Source: an uncultured Desulfatitalea sp. (GTDB lineage: Bacteria; Desulfobacterota; Desulfobacteria; Desulfobacterales; Desulfosarcinaceae). From it: a stretch of 64,000 nucleotides of DNA. The notes beneath the pieces are model-generated. The model was not told the origin of the DNA. It saw only the letters and a program-made list of their open reading frames with translations, and made no database searches. The translations under genes were made by a program, and so were the position numbers. Positions 45,864 through 54,646 of the stretch are shown here, piece after piece. Each line of letters opens with the position of its first letter. Positions within the stretch are counted from its first letter, which is position 1. The DNA lies in NCBI GenBank assembly GCA_937868765.1, contig CALMNL010000004.1, positions 694,749 through 758,748 on the forward strand, read 5' to 3'.

Positions 45864-47195
45864 ATGGCTGTTTTGAGAAAAACGACGTACGGCGTGAGCC
45901 GGCGCGAGTTCCTGGCCATGACGGCCATGGCGGCCGCCGGCGTGGCGGTGGGGTGTGCCACCAACCCGGTGACGGGCAAATCCCAGCTCATGCTCATGGA
46001 CGAACAGGAAGAGATCGCCGTGGACCGGCAGAACTCTCCCCACCAGCTGTCGGCCGATTACGGCACCACCCGGGACCGGGCCCTGGAAAAGTATATCCAG
46101 GAGACCGGCCGGCGCCTGGCGGCCAACACCCACCGCCCCCAAATGCCGTACAATTTTCACTGCGTGAATGCCAACTACGTCAACGCCTACGCCTTTCCCG
46201 GGGGTACCATCGCCTGCACCCGGGGCATCCTGCTCGACCTGGACAACGAGGCCGCCCTGGCCGCCCTGATGGGGCATGAACTGGGTCATGTCAACGCCCG
46301 GCACACGGCCGCCATCATGTCGCGGGCCAAGCTGACCAGCATGGCGGTGGGCGGGTTGGCCATTGTGACCAGCGCGGCCGCCGGCTCCGGGGCCGGCAAC
46401 CTGGCCAGTCAGTTGGGGCAGCTGGGATCGGGCGTCCTGTTGGCCTCCTACAGCCGGGACAACGAACGCCAGGCCGATGACCTGGGCATGGCGTACATGA
46501 CTCGCGGCGGGTACTCCCCCCAGGGCATGGTGGCCCTCATGGAGATGCTCAACAACATGAACCAGCACAAGGCCGGTGCCACCGACCTGCTCTTCGCCAC
46601 CCACCCCATGTCTGCGGAGCGCTATAAGACCTCGGTCCAGCAGGCCACCACCAAATACAAGCAGTACAGCGACCGGCCGATCTACCGGGAGCGCTACATG
46701 GACAACACCGCCAACCTGAGAAAGATCAAGGGGGCCATCCAGCTGATGCAGCAGGGAGAAGAGGCCATGGGCAAGGAGCAGTACAGCGAGGCCCAGGGAA
46801 TGTTCCAGAAGGCCCTGGCCCAGGCGCCCGACGACTATGCCGGCCTGCTGCTCATGGCCAAATGCCAGTTCGTTCAGAAGAATTACACCGAGGCCGGCCG
46901 GTACGTCGATCAGGCCAAGAAGGTCTACCCAGACGAGGCCCAGGCCTATCAGATCAGCGGCATTACCCAACTGATCGACAAGCAGTATGAAGGCGCTTAT
47001 GCGGACTTCACCGATTACGAAAAACGCCTGCCCGGCAACCCCGGCACCCTATTCTTTCAGGGACTCTCCCTGGAAGGCATGGACAAAAAAGAGCCGGCGG
47101 CCAAGGCTTACAAAGCCTATATCCAGCAGGTTCAGGAAGGCAAGCAGGCCCAGTACGCCTACCAGCGCCTCAAGCAGTGGGGCTACATCAAATAG
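45864..47195 (+). CDS. M48-family metalloprotease, Tat lipoprotein with TPR repeats
   Basis: 443 residues. The N-terminus has the twin-arginine motif SRREFL (Arg13, Arg14), a hydrophobic stretch and a lipobox ending at Cys31 (AVGC), so it is exported and lipid-anchored. The zinc motif is HELGH (138-142) with the downstream Glu in the NERQADDLG helix. About 290-440 are TPR-like repeats (MFQKALAQAPDDYAG, YVDQAKKVYPDEAQAY). This is a BepA/YfgC-like periplasmic quality-control protease by layout. ATG at 45864 follows GGAGGG. Confidence 0.88.
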   Translation: MAVLRKTTYGVSRREFLAMTAMAAAGVAVGCATNPVTGKSQLMLMDEQEEIAVDRQNSPHQLSADYGTTRDRALEKYIQETGRRLAANTHRPQMPYNFHCVNANYVNAYAFPGGTIACTRGILLDLDNEAALAALMGHELGHVNARHTAAIMSRAKLTSMAVGGLAIVTSAAAGSGAGNLASQLGQLGSGVLLASYSRDNERQADDLGMAYMTRGGYSPQGMVALMEMLNNMNQHKAGATDLLFATHPMSAERYKTSVQQATTKYKQYSDRPIYRERYMDNTANLRKIKGAIQLMQQGEEAMGKEQYSEAQGMFQKALAQAPDDYAGLLLMAKCQFVQKNYTEAGRYVDQAKKVYPDEAQAYQISGITQLIDKQYEGAYADFTDYEKRLPGNPGTLFFQGLSLEGMDKKEPAAKAYKAYIQQVQEGKQAQYAYQRLKQWGYIK

Positions 47196-47211
47196 AAGCG
47201 ACGTCGACGGA

Positions 47212-48498
47212 TCACGGCTCCATGGCGACGTCGATCTTTTCCACTTTGGCCAGGTCCTTTTCGTAGAAGAACGCGGCGCCCAGGAAGAGCAGCGCGGCGA
47301 TCAGCGCGAAGACGGGCAGGATCGCCAGGGCCGTGGAGATGTCCGTGCGGTCGGAGACATAACCGACGAAAAGCGGCCCCATGGAACTGCCGAGCAGGTG
47401 CTGCACGATCACGCAAAAACTGTAGGAGGTCGCCCGCACCCCGGGGTGGACCACATCCTGGGTGATGGCCGCACCCGCCGGCACGAACGCGGCCGCCGCG
47501 ACGCCCACCACCAGCAGGGTCGCATACTGCGCGCCGCCTTTGAGGACGGCGAAGGTGAGCAGCAGCGCCCCGGCGGTGATCGCGGAAGTGAGCGCACATA
47601 TCAGCGGGCGGGCATTGCCGCGCTTTTTCTGCCACTTGTCGGCGAGAAAGCCCCCCAGGGGCGCTCCGATCATGGACAGCAGCATCACGGCGCTTCCCTT
47701 GGTGCCGGCCTGCGCCATGGGCAACCCCTCGACCCTGTGAAAAAAGGTGGGCAACCAGCTGAGCAAGGCCGTGGTGACGAAGACGTTTCCCGCGAAGGCC
47801 AGATAGGTCAGGATCAACGAGGGGGTGTGCCCAAACCCCTTGAGGATTTCGAAATAGCCTGCCCGGCGAACGTTTCCGCTTGCGTCGGTGCGTCGCAGAT
47901 CGACGGTCTTGTAATCTTTGATGAAGAAGAAGAGGACCGCAATGATAAGTCCCGGCAGGGCCACGATCCCGAAGGCGTGGCGCCAACCCCAGGTCTGGGC
48001 GATCCAGCCGCCCAGGGCGATGCCCAAGGCGCTGCCCAGGGGGATGGACGCGTTCCAGATGCCCATGACCGCGGCCCTTTTTTTCTCAGGATAAATGGCC
48101 GCAATCATAGCCGTGCCGCCGGGCGCGTAGCCGGCTTCGCCGATGCCGATGGCGGTCCGGGCCGCGAAGAGTTGCGGAAAGCTCTTGGTGAAGGCGCAGG
48201 CGGCCGTGGCCGCGCACCAGAGCACCGCCATGAGGCCGATGCTTTTTTTGCGGCTCCAGCGGTCCACCAGGACGGAGACGGGCAGCGTGAAGGTCAGAAT
48301 CGACCAGTAGACGGCCGACACCAACAGGCCGCACTGGGTATCGCTCAGACCCCACTCCTGTTGCAGGAAGGGAAAGAGCGAAACCACCACGAGCCGATCG
48401 ATGTAATCGAACATGTAGATGAGGAACAGCAACGCGAAGACATAATGGGCGTAGCGTTTGGAACCCAGGTACCCGGCAGAGCTTTCGGCAGGTGTCAT
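47212..48498 (-). CDS. MFS transporter, Spinster/sugar-phosphate-like
   Basis: 428 residues, twelve predicted helices. Motif A is VLVDRWSRKKSIGLMAV in the 2-3 loop, and GIGEAGYAPGGTAMIAAIYPEKKRA is typical of the Spinster branch. It is a proton- or solute-coupled exporter or importer; the substrate is unknown. It ends 16 bases from the convergent M48 gene. An 859-base gap lies upstream. Confidence 0.83.
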   Translation of the reverse strand: MTPAESSAGYLGSKRYAHYVFALLFLIYMFDYIDRLVVVSLFPFLQQEWGLSDTQCGLLVSAVYWSILTFTLPVSVLVDRWSRKKSIGLMAVLWCAATAACAFTKSFPQLFAARTAIGIGEAGYAPGGTAMIAAIYPEKKRAAVMGIWNASIPLGSALGIALGGWIAQTWGWRHAFGIVALPGLIIAVLFFFIKDYKTVDLRRTDASGNVRRAGYFEILKGFGHTPSLILTYLAFAGNVFVTTALLSWLPTFFHRVEGLPMAQAGTKGSAVMLLSMIGAPLGGFLADKWQKKRGNARPLICALTSAITAGALLLTFAVLKGGAQYATLLVVGVAAAAFVPAGAAITQDVVHPGVRATSYSFCVIVQHLLGSSMGPLFVGYVSDRTDISTALAILPVFALIAALLFLGAAFFYEKDLAKVEKIDVAMEP

Positions 48499-48795
48499 GG
48501 CGTGCCTCCAATGAAGGGTGGAGGCACTTTATCACTCCTTAAAGGTTTTATAAATAGCCGGCAGCCTTGTGGTTAACGATTCCGGGTTTTGGAGAATGCA
48601 CCCGGCGCCAGGGCTCACACCGTCGATGTCGGGCAGCGTCCGCAAGGCAAGCAGCCCCGTATGCCTGCCCGCGTCTCGAACAGCGGACTGCATCCGGAAG
48701 CGGCGTCCCATGGGCCGCTGGAAGGGGGGCGCAGAAACGGCCCGTGGAGGAGTTTGGGCCTGAGCGGGGGTTGTGATGCCTTTTTTAGGGAAAGA

Positions 48796-48822
48796 GGCAA
48801 GGTCCGGAGGGAGGACCTTGCC
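48796..48822. repeat. Hairpin
   Basis: GGCAAGGTCC (48796-48805), loop GGAGGGA, GGACCTTGCC (48813-48822). A perfect 10-base stem with no adjoining T-tract in either direction. Confidence 0.65.
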
Positions 48823-49000
48823 AGGAGGGAGAGGAAAAGAAGCTTTGGCTTTTGACAGCCTATGTATGGTCGCAAAATAGCACAGCAAGATGACCGTAAG
48901 CTGATCCCAAGATTATCAGTTTGTAATCTTTTGCCGTCTGGATCATCCGATATGCTTTGTCATGGTCTGCCGCCGTCGATTCTCCGGGGCCTCGGTGGAG

Positions 49001-49033
49001 AAATAAAAAGGGCATCGCCCCAGGGCGACGCCC
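49001..49033 (-). terminator. Minus-strand intrinsic terminator without an obvious gene
   Basis: On the minus strand GGGC-G-TCGCCC, loop TG, GGGCGA-T-GCCC (one mismatch), followed by TTTTTATTT. The nearest minus-strand protein gene upstream is several kilobases away at 51174. Confidence 0.65.
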
Positions 49034-49048
49034 ATCTTTGTGGAGGGG

Positions 49049-49077
49049 TGCCGGGCAGCGCCAGGCGCTACCCGGCA
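49049..49077. repeat. 29-base near-perfect palindrome
   Basis: TGCCGGG-C-AGCGCC, central A, GGCGCT-A-CCCGGCA (49049-49077). The arms are perfect except for one facing C-A pair. It lies 16 bases from the terminator at 49001-49033. Confidence 0.7.
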
Positions 49078-49357
49078 AGAGAGGAAGATGATGATGAAAA
49101 AGTTAGGCTTCGGAAAAAACGATAAGCACAATGCGCGCCATTTTAAAAATTTTTATTGATATTTTTTACTTGCTGTAAAAACAATATATTATAGCTTTAT
49201 CAGGCCCCAAGGGCGAAAGAAAAGAGCGGAGAAAGGACTTGCATTATGCAAAATGGAATCGCATAAAGAAAATTGCCTCGGCTGCGAAAGGCCGGCTTCC
49301 ACTTCTACCGGGGCCGCACTACGGCACCTGTCGGCCCTGCATCCGAAAGGAGGACGC

Positions 49358-50476
49358 ATGCACCCGCTTCTATTCTCCGCAATTTCCATCCAGGGACGGA
49401 TCCTCAAAAATCGGCTCACCATGGCGCCGCTCTACCTGGGATATGCCGGCGAAGGCGGCTCGGTCAGCGAAATGCTGCTGGCCCACTACCAGCTCATGGC
49501 CCGCAGCGGCGTAGCCCTGGTGATGGTAGAAAATGCGACGGTCTCCCATCCCGACGGCAGCGGATCCCATCGGACCTTGCGGGCCGACACCGATGACCAC
49601 CTGGACGGTTTGAAGCAATTGGCGCGGGCCATCCAGCAGGAGGGCGCCCTGGCCGGCTTGCAGATCAACCATGCAGGCCGGTTCGCCCATGCGACCGACC
49701 AACCCCTGGCCCCCTCGGCCGTGAAGACCTTCGACCGGATGCCCAGGGCCTTGGAAGAAGAAGAGATCGCGCGCATTGTCGATCGGTATGCCCAGGCGGC
49801 CCAAAGGGCCCAGGCCGCCGGCTTCGACGTGGTGGAACTGCACGGCGGCACCGGCTATCTGCTGGCGCAATTTCTCTCTCCGCGAACCAACCGGCGCACC
49901 GATGGATATGGAGGTGCCCTGGCCAACCGGGAGCGCTTCGCCCTGGAGGTGGTGTCGCGGGTCAAGACCGCCGTGGGCGACTATCCGGTGGGGTACCGCT
50001 TTCTCGCCGACGAATGGATGCCGGACGGATGGCACCTGGACGAGTCGCTGCCGTTCGCCCGGCGGCTCGCCGATGCCGGGATTGCCTACATCTCGGTCAT
50101 GGGCGGCACCTACGAGTCGTTCGGTCTTCCGGAAGTCGTGCGCAAATCTGCTCAACCCGGTTATATGCTCGACCTGGCCGCCGCGGTGCGGGCGGAAGTA
50201 AAGATACCGGTCATCGCCGCCGGCCGTCTGGGCAGCGCCGCGGTGGCCGAAAGCGCCATCGCGGAAGGCAAGGCCGACCTGATCGGCCTGGCCCGCGGAC
50301 TTTGGACCGATCCGCTCTGGCCCCAAAAGGTGCGCGAGGGGCGCGAGGCCGAGATCATCCACTGCACGCCCGATTGCGGCGATGCCTGCACCCGGATGGT
50401 GATGAAAGGACGGCCGGCCTATTGCGTTCAGTGGCCGGCGGAGAAGATCAAGGAATGGAAGGCGAAATTCGTATAA
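49358..50476 (+). CDS. Old-yellow-enzyme-type NADH:flavin oxidoreductase
   Basis: 372 residues from ATG 49358, which follows AAAGGAGG. FMN-barrel motifs include NRLTMAPLYLGYAG, QINHAGRFA, VELHGGTGYLLAQFLSP-RTNRRTD and LIGLARGLW. The C-terminus has HCTPDCGDAC, a Cys cluster where related enzymes bind [4Fe-4S], but the second, FAD domain of 2,4-dienoyl-CoA reductase is absent. It probably reduces an enone or enoyl compound with electrons from a partner. It is upstream of the YhhN gene by 19 bases, likely one unit. Confidence 0.87.
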   Translation: MHPLLFSAISIQGRILKNRLTMAPLYLGYAGEGGSVSEMLLAHYQLMARSGVALVMVENATVSHPDGSGSHRTLRADTDDHLDGLKQLARAIQQEGALAGLQINHAGRFAHATDQPLAPSAVKTFDRMPRALEEEEIARIVDRYAQAAQRAQAAGFDVVELHGGTGYLLAQFLSPRTNRRTDGYGGALANRERFALEVVSRVKTAVGDYPVGYRFLADEWMPDGWHLDESLPFARRLADAGIAYISVMGGTYESFGLPEVVRKSAQPGYMLDLAAAVRAEVKIPVIAAGRLGSAAVAESAIAEGKADLIGLARGLWTDPLWPQKVREGREAEIIHCTPDCGDACTRMVMKGRPAYCVQWPAEKIKEWKAKFV

Positions 50477-50495
50477 CTCCCAAGGAGGCTGCCAG

Positions 50496-51152
50496 ATGAC
50501 CCTGCTGACGTTGATATCCGCGATGGTGCTGTTGCTTCTGTTGCTGTGGGCTGAAAAGAAGGAGAGCATCCCCGGCAAGCTGGCCACCAAGCCGCTGCTT
50601 TCGGCCCTCTTCATATTTGTCGCCTGGCAAGCGGCCTGGCCGGTGCCGACGCTGGCCCGCTGGGTGATGACCGGCCTGATCCTCAGCTGGTTCGGCGACG
50701 TTTTTCTGATCTTCTACGCCCGCCCGCTCTTTCTGGCCGGCTTGCTGGCCTTTCTTTCCGGCCACGTCTGCTATGCCATCGGCTTTCTCGGCCATGGCAC
50801 CTTGCCGCCCGGGGCCGTGGTCGGGGTGGCCCCGGTGGCGGCCGTGAGCGTCCGCGTCTTCTTCTGGCTACGGCCCAAACTCGGCCCCATGGCCGGGCCG
50901 GTGATCGCCTACATTGCGGTGATCACCCTCATGGTGGCCGGCGCCATATCGGTCTTCGCCGCTCCATACCCTGCCCCGGGCCGCTGGCTGGTGCTGTGCG
51001 GGGCGCTCCTGTTCTATGCCTCCGACCTCCTGGTGGCCCGGGACCGCTTCGTGACCAAGGAATTCGCCAACCACCTGTATGGCCTGCCGATGTACTATAC
51101 GGCCCAGTTCTTCTTCGCCGTGGCCATCGGCTTGATGGGGTCGGCCAGCTGA
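50496..51152 (+). CDS. YhhN-family membrane protein (lysoplasmalogenase-like)
   Basis: 218 residues and about eight hydrophobic segments. The family motifs are in place: KPLLSALFIFVA, WFGDVFLIF and FYASDLLVARDRF. The family includes TMEM86B lysoplasmalogenase and cleaves vinyl-ether lysolipids. Plasmalogens occur in many anaerobes, so the role is plausible, but substrate identity is inferred. ATG follows AAGGAGG. Confidence 0.85.
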   Translation: MTLLTLISAMVLLLLLLWAEKKESIPGKLATKPLLSALFIFVAWQAAWPVPTLARWVMTGLILSWFGDVFLIFYARPLFLAGLLAFLSGHVCYAIGFLGHGTLPPGAVVGVAPVAAVSVRVFFWLRPKLGPMAGPVIAYIAVITLMVAGAISVFAAPYPAPGRWLVLCGALLFYASDLLVARDRFVTKEFANHLYGLPMYYTAQFFFAVAIGLMGSAS

Positions 51153-51173
51153 ATGCCGTCGGTCAGCAGGCTG

Positions 51174-51656
51174 TTAAAGAAACTTGGGCGGCAGGGCCGC
51201 GGCGCCGGTGAACCGGAAAGCGTCTTCGATGCTTTGCAGCCCCCGGGTGATCATCATCTTGGAGGTCCCGTGGGCCAGCCACCGGCCATCCTGGTCGGTG
51301 GCCGCCGCTTCGGCCAGGCACATGGTCTTGCCGATTTTAATGCTGCGGCCCTTGCAGGTGATGATCCCGCTGCTCAGCGGCGCCAGGTAGTCGATCTTCA
51401 GATCGATGGAGATCAGGCCGACCCCCGCGTCGATTTCGCAATAAGCGGCCCAATAGGCCGCAGTGTCGATCAGCGAAGCATAAGCGCCCCCGTGAATCCC
51501 GCCGAAGGGATTCAAATGTTCCCTGCCGACCGTGAGCGTGACGGTGGCGATGCCGACACCCAGTTCCTCGATGACCATGGCCAGGTGCTGGATGTAGGGG
51601 CCCGCGTTGATGGCCCGCATCACCGCCTGGACATGGGCTGGATTGAGATCAGCCAT
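51174..51656 (-). CDS. PaaI-family hotdog thioesterase
   Basis: 160 residues of a single hotdog fold. The catalytic loop is NPFGGIHGGAYASLIDTAAYWAAY, matching the PaaI pattern N-x-x-G-x-x-H-G-G with the general base Asp in LIDTA. It would hydrolyse aromatic or short acyl-CoA thioesters. ATG 51656 follows AAAGAGGTG. Convergent with the YhhN gene. Confidence 0.82.
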   Translation of the reverse strand: MADLNPAHVQAVMRAINAGPYIQHLAMVIEELGVGIATVTLTVGREHLNPFGGIHGGAYASLIDTAAYWAAYCEIDAGVGLISIDLKIDYLAPLSSGIITCKGRSIKIGKTMCLAEAAATDQDGRWLAHGTSKMMITRGLQSIEDAFRFTGAAALPPKFL

Positions 51657-51776
51657 AACACCTCTTTTATCGTGGTGGACGTCCCTTAACCCGTTGCCGT
51701 TACAAAGACTTCTAAAAGCTGTTAGTCCCTCGCCTGGCCATCGTCAAGGCGATAATTCATCTTTCGGGCGCGCGAA

Positions 51777-53861
51777 CTATTTTCTTCCAACCACGCTGGG
51801 GAACTTCTCCAGGTTGGTGTGCGGCAGAAAGAGCGCCGAGGTGAACTCGTCCATGTAATTCGGGTTGCTGGAAAAATCGATGTAGGTCATCCGATTGCAG
51901 ATCTGGCCCGCTTCGCGGCGGTGGGCCTCGGAGAGCAGGGCCATGTAGGCGCCCACGATGGAGCTGTTGCCCAGATAGACGAATTTGTCCCGGTCGATAT
52001 CCGGCAGCAGACCGATGCGGATCGCCTTTTCGATATTGATGTACTGCCCGAAGCCGCCGGTGATGATGAACTTCTCCACCATGGAGAAATCCAGGCCGCT
52101 CACCTTGAGCAGGGTGGTGAATCCGGCGTACACGGCCCCCTTGCTGTACATCAGGTTCTTGATGTCCGAAGCGGTGAAGACGATCTCCTCTTCCATGGGG
52201 GTCTGGTCGGCGAAGGCCAGCACGTAGGCCCATTCGTCGTTGACCTGCTTGACGTGCCGGCCGGCGCGGTCAGGGACGAATTTGCCCGAGCGGTCGATGA
52301 TGCCGGTCTGGAGCAGTTCGGACAGCAGGTCGATCATCCCCGAACCGCATATGCCCCGGGGCGCGGCGCCGCCCACCGAGACCCACTGGGGCGCCAGGGT
52401 CTGCCGGTCGATGGTCACCTGTTCGATGGCCCCCTCCTCGGCGCGCATGCCCCAGCGGATGCCGCCGCCTTCAAAAGCCGGTCCGGCGCTGCAGGCGGCG
52501 GTCATGAGCCACTCCTGGTTGCCCACCACGATTTCGCCGTTGGTGCCCACGTCGATGAAGAGGGTCAGCGGCTCGTGGCGGTGAAAGCCGGCGTAGAGCA
52601 GGCCGGCCACGATGTCGCCGCCCACATAACTGGCCGGCGCGGGCATGATGAAGACCGCCGCGAAGGGGCTGGCCTTGAGCCCGATTTCGCCGGCCTTGAG
52701 CAGGGGAAAATCGGAGATGGTGGGAATATAGGGCTCCCGGCGGATATAGCGCGGTTCGATCCTCAGCAGCAGGTGGGCCATGGTGGTGTTGCCCGATACC
52801 GCCACGTTCTTGATCTGGTCCGCATCGGCGCCGGCACTGTCCAGGGTCTGGCCGATGAGGCTGTTGATGGTGGCCAGGGCCATGCGGCTGAGCTTTTTGA
52901 CCCCGTCCTTTTCGGCGCAGACGATGCGGTTGATGACATCGTCGCCGCAGGCCGCCTGTCGGTTGTGGCCCGAAGCGGCGCCCAGGATGGTGCCGTCGGC
53001 CATGTCCACCAGGTAGACCACGATGGTGGTGGTGCCCACATCGATGGCCAGGCCGAGCGATCGGGCCCCGTTGTTGCCCGGGCGTACCGCCAGGATCTCG
53101 TTGGCGCAACTGTGCTGGATCACTGACACGGTCACATTCCAGTTGTCTTGGCGCACCACCTCGGCCAGCTGGCGGATCACACCCAGCCCCACATTGAGAC
53201 ACTCCACCCGGCAGCCCTGGGCCTTCATACCCAGGCGCAGGCGATCCAGATCGCTGACCGAATCTTCCAGGGTCGGCGGCGACAGGGTCAGATGGCGTTC
53301 GATCAGCATGGGCTCGATCTCCTGGACCAGGCCCTTGAGTCTGGCCGTGGCTGCCTCGCCCATGCCCGCCACCTTCATGCGCTGTTCGATGGCCTCCGGG
53401 GGAATCCGCACCACCGCATCCGAGGCCACCTTGCTCTGACAGGCCAGGAGGTACCCCTTGGCCTTCTCCGCGTCGCTGAGCAGCGGAGTGGCGATCTTCT
53501 CCAGCATACCCGATTCGACCACCAGTTTACACTTGCCGCAGGAACCTTTGCCGTTGCACGAGGCGTTGATGTAGACCTCGGCGGCATTGGCCGCCTGTAA
53601 CAGCGTGCTGCCCACCGGTACAGTCACGGCCTTGTTTTCGGGTTGAAACGTCACTCGACAGTCGGTGACCTGGGCCGCAGCCTGCGCTTCGGCCTCCCAG
53701 CCCTCTTTGCGCTTGGTCATGAACCAGATGGGGCAGGATGGGCGGTACTTGCAAAAGATCTCCGGGTCCCGGCAGGTCAGACACTCTTCGCACAGGTAAA
53801 GGTTATGCTTCATGCACAGGAAACGGCTGTCGATTTCGGGATGGCAAACGCATTGACCCAT
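51777..53861 (-). CDS. RACo-like [2Fe-2S]/ASKHA corrinoid-activating protein with N-terminal eight-Cys domain
   Basis: 694 residues. (1) 1-48, eight cysteines (4, 6, 16, 24, 27, 30, 37, 43). (2) About 65-155, plant-type [2Fe-2S] ferredoxin with Cys102, 108, 111 and 141. (3) About 185-690, DUF4445 with the ASKHA nucleotide motif LAIDVGTTTIVVYLVD and further phosphate loops. RACo proteins reactivate Co(II) corrinoids of methyltransferases with ATP. The eight-Cys extension is unusual and occurs again as a separate gene just upstream. The ATG follows CCGGAGG. A sigma-54-type promoter upstream of the FmdB gene may drive this cluster. Confidence 0.87.
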   Translation of the reverse strand: MGQCVCHPEIDSRFLCMKHNLYLCEECLTCRDPEIFCKYRPSCPIWFMTKRKEGWEAEAQAAAQVTDCRVTFQPENKAVTVPVGSTLLQAANAAEVYINASCNGKGSCGKCKLVVESGMLEKIATPLLSDAEKAKGYLLACQSKVASDAVVRIPPEAIEQRMKVAGMGEAATARLKGLVQEIEPMLIERHLTLSPPTLEDSVSDLDRLRLGMKAQGCRVECLNVGLGVIRQLAEVVRQDNWNVTVSVIQHSCANEILAVRPGNNGARSLGLAIDVGTTTIVVYLVDMADGTILGAASGHNRQAACGDDVINRIVCAEKDGVKKLSRMALATINSLIGQTLDSAGADADQIKNVAVSGNTTMAHLLLRIEPRYIRREPYIPTISDFPLLKAGEIGLKASPFAAVFIMPAPASYVGGDIVAGLLYAGFHRHEPLTLFIDVGTNGEIVVGNQEWLMTAACSAGPAFEGGGIRWGMRAEEGAIEQVTIDRQTLAPQWVSVGGAAPRGICGSGMIDLLSELLQTGIIDRSGKFVPDRAGRHVKQVNDEWAYVLAFADQTPMEEEIVFTASDIKNLMYSKGAVYAGFTTLLKVSGLDFSMVEKFIITGGFGQYINIEKAIRIGLLPDIDRDKFVYLGNSSIVGAYMALLSEAHRREAGQICNRMTYIDFSSNPNYMDEFTSALFLPHTNLEKFPSVVGRK

Positions 53862-54142
53862 AGTGCTGTCCTCCGGAAAACAATAAGCGCCGGTATCGAG
53901 GTTAAATCGGTTTCATTCCCGTCTCCGCGATGGGGCTGCGGCTCACTCTTCGGCCGCCGGGCGCTGTTTGTGCTTGGTCGTGTACCAGATGGTACAAGAC
54001 GGGCGATGCTTGCAGTAGATCTGCGGGTCCCGGCAGGTCAGACACTCTTCGCACAGGTAAAGATTGTGCTTCATGCACAGGAAACGGCTGTCGATTTCGG
54101 GATGACAAACGCATTGGCCCATGGTGTCGTGCTCCGCGGCAG
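53751..54142 (-). repeat. Duplicated eight-Cys coding segment
   Basis: Minus-strand sequence 53874-53751 (start of the RACo-like gene) and 54142-54019 (start of the 59-residue gene) are nearly identical across about 124 bases, including part of the leader. A recent duplication or gene conversion is the simplest reading. Confidence 0.85.
53943..54122 (-). CDS. Small eight-Cys protein, stand-alone copy of the RACo N-terminal domain
   Basis: 59 residues from ATG 54122. It matches residues 1-48 of the neighbouring RACo-like protein with all eight cysteines retained in place (MGQCVCHPEID, FLCMKHNLYLCEECLTC, CKHRPSC), differing at a few positions and ending with a charged tail RPAAEE. Metal or Fe-S binding is likely from the cysteine density. 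It could donate a cluster to, or compete with, the fused domain. No family is recognised by name. Confidence 0.8.
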   Translation of the reverse strand: MGQCVCHPEIDSRFLCMKHNLYLCEECLTCRDPQIYCKHRPSCTIWYTTKHKQRPAAEE

Positions 54143-54207
54143 TAGAATAAATCCAAGCTGATGAACCGAACAAAGGGGCGGCCGACCGCCGCCCTGGCTC
54201 AATTGGC

Positions 54208-54402
54208 TCAGGAAAAGCCGGAGGCGCCGGGGGAGCAGAAAGGGCTCTTTTCGCCGCCCAGGGCATTGGTGCAGCTCATCAGTTTGGCCACCTCGGCCGC
54301 ACCGCAACGGGGGCAGGCCGGTTCGTTCTGCTTGTCGCCGGTAAGCACCAGCTGCTCGAAGCAATGATGACACTTCCGGCATTGGTATTCGTAAATAGGC
54401 AT
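54208..54402 (-). CDS. FmdB-family zinc-ribbon protein
   Basis: 64 residues from ATG 54402, preceded by AAAGGAG. It opens MPIYEYQCRKCHHCFEQL, the FmdB regulator signature, with C-x2-C at both 8-11 and the ACPRCG motif at about 30. Such small ribbons are thought to be regulatory or to bind metal; function is not settled. It is upstream of the eight-Cys and RACo-like genes on the same strand and downstream of a sigma-54-type promoter. Confidence 0.82.
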   Translation of the reverse strand: MPIYEYQCRKCHHCFEQLVLTGDKQNEPACPRCGAAEVAKLMSCTNALGGEKSPFCSPGASGFS

Positions 54403-54492
54403 ATGCTCTCCTTTAAAACATCCGCTTTGAATCGTTCACTATCGTTCGGAACGCCCGACGGCATCCGCAGTTCTTATCGGCTCCCCACTATT

Positions 54493-54512
54493 TTTGCATG
54501 GGTTATGCCAAT
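54493..54512 (-). promoter_or_regulatory. Sigma-54-type promoter upstream of the FmdB gene
   Basis: Minus strand TTGGCAT-AACCC-ATGCAA: GG at 54509-54508 and GC at 54497-54496, ten bases apart as required, matching TTGGCAC-N4-TTGC at all but two positions. It lies about 90 bases before the FmdB start. Confidence 0.6.
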
Positions 54513-54546
54513 TCAGACATCTCCCGCCCATGCCCCCCACGCGACC

Positions 54547-54574
54547 GGGCCTGAAGGGTATTCCCTTCAGGCCC
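54547..54574. repeat. Perfect 12-base-stem hairpin downstream of the sigma-54 regulator gene
   Basis: GGGCCTGAAGGG (54547-54558), loop TATT, CCCTTCAGGCCC (54563-54574). It lacks a T-tract, so it may be a terminator of another kind or an RNA stabiliser between the regulator gene and the FmdB promoter. Confidence 0.7.
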
Positions 54575-54646
54575 TGCGCTGTGGAGTGAGATATGGAGGT
54601 ATTACTGCCAAGTTGACCGACAAAATATGCACGATGCGTGCCGGTT

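Larger units (their letters stand above)
48499..49357. other. Large intergenic region with hairpins and an AT-rich promoter zone
   Basis: No open frame here looks real. It holds a 10-base-stem hairpin (48796-48822), a minus-strand terminator (49001-49033), a long palindrome (49049-49077), and an AT-rich segment (49140-49200) with TTTACT-N16-TATTAT (49165-49192) that could drive the OYE gene. The minus-strand terminator has no visible protein gene upstream of it, so a small RNA is possible. Confidence 0.5.

Noticed and set aside
48543-49131. Several short open frames in the 48.5-49.3 kb gap
   Set aside because: No ribosome sites at their starts and no conserved features; they overlap hairpins and terminators.
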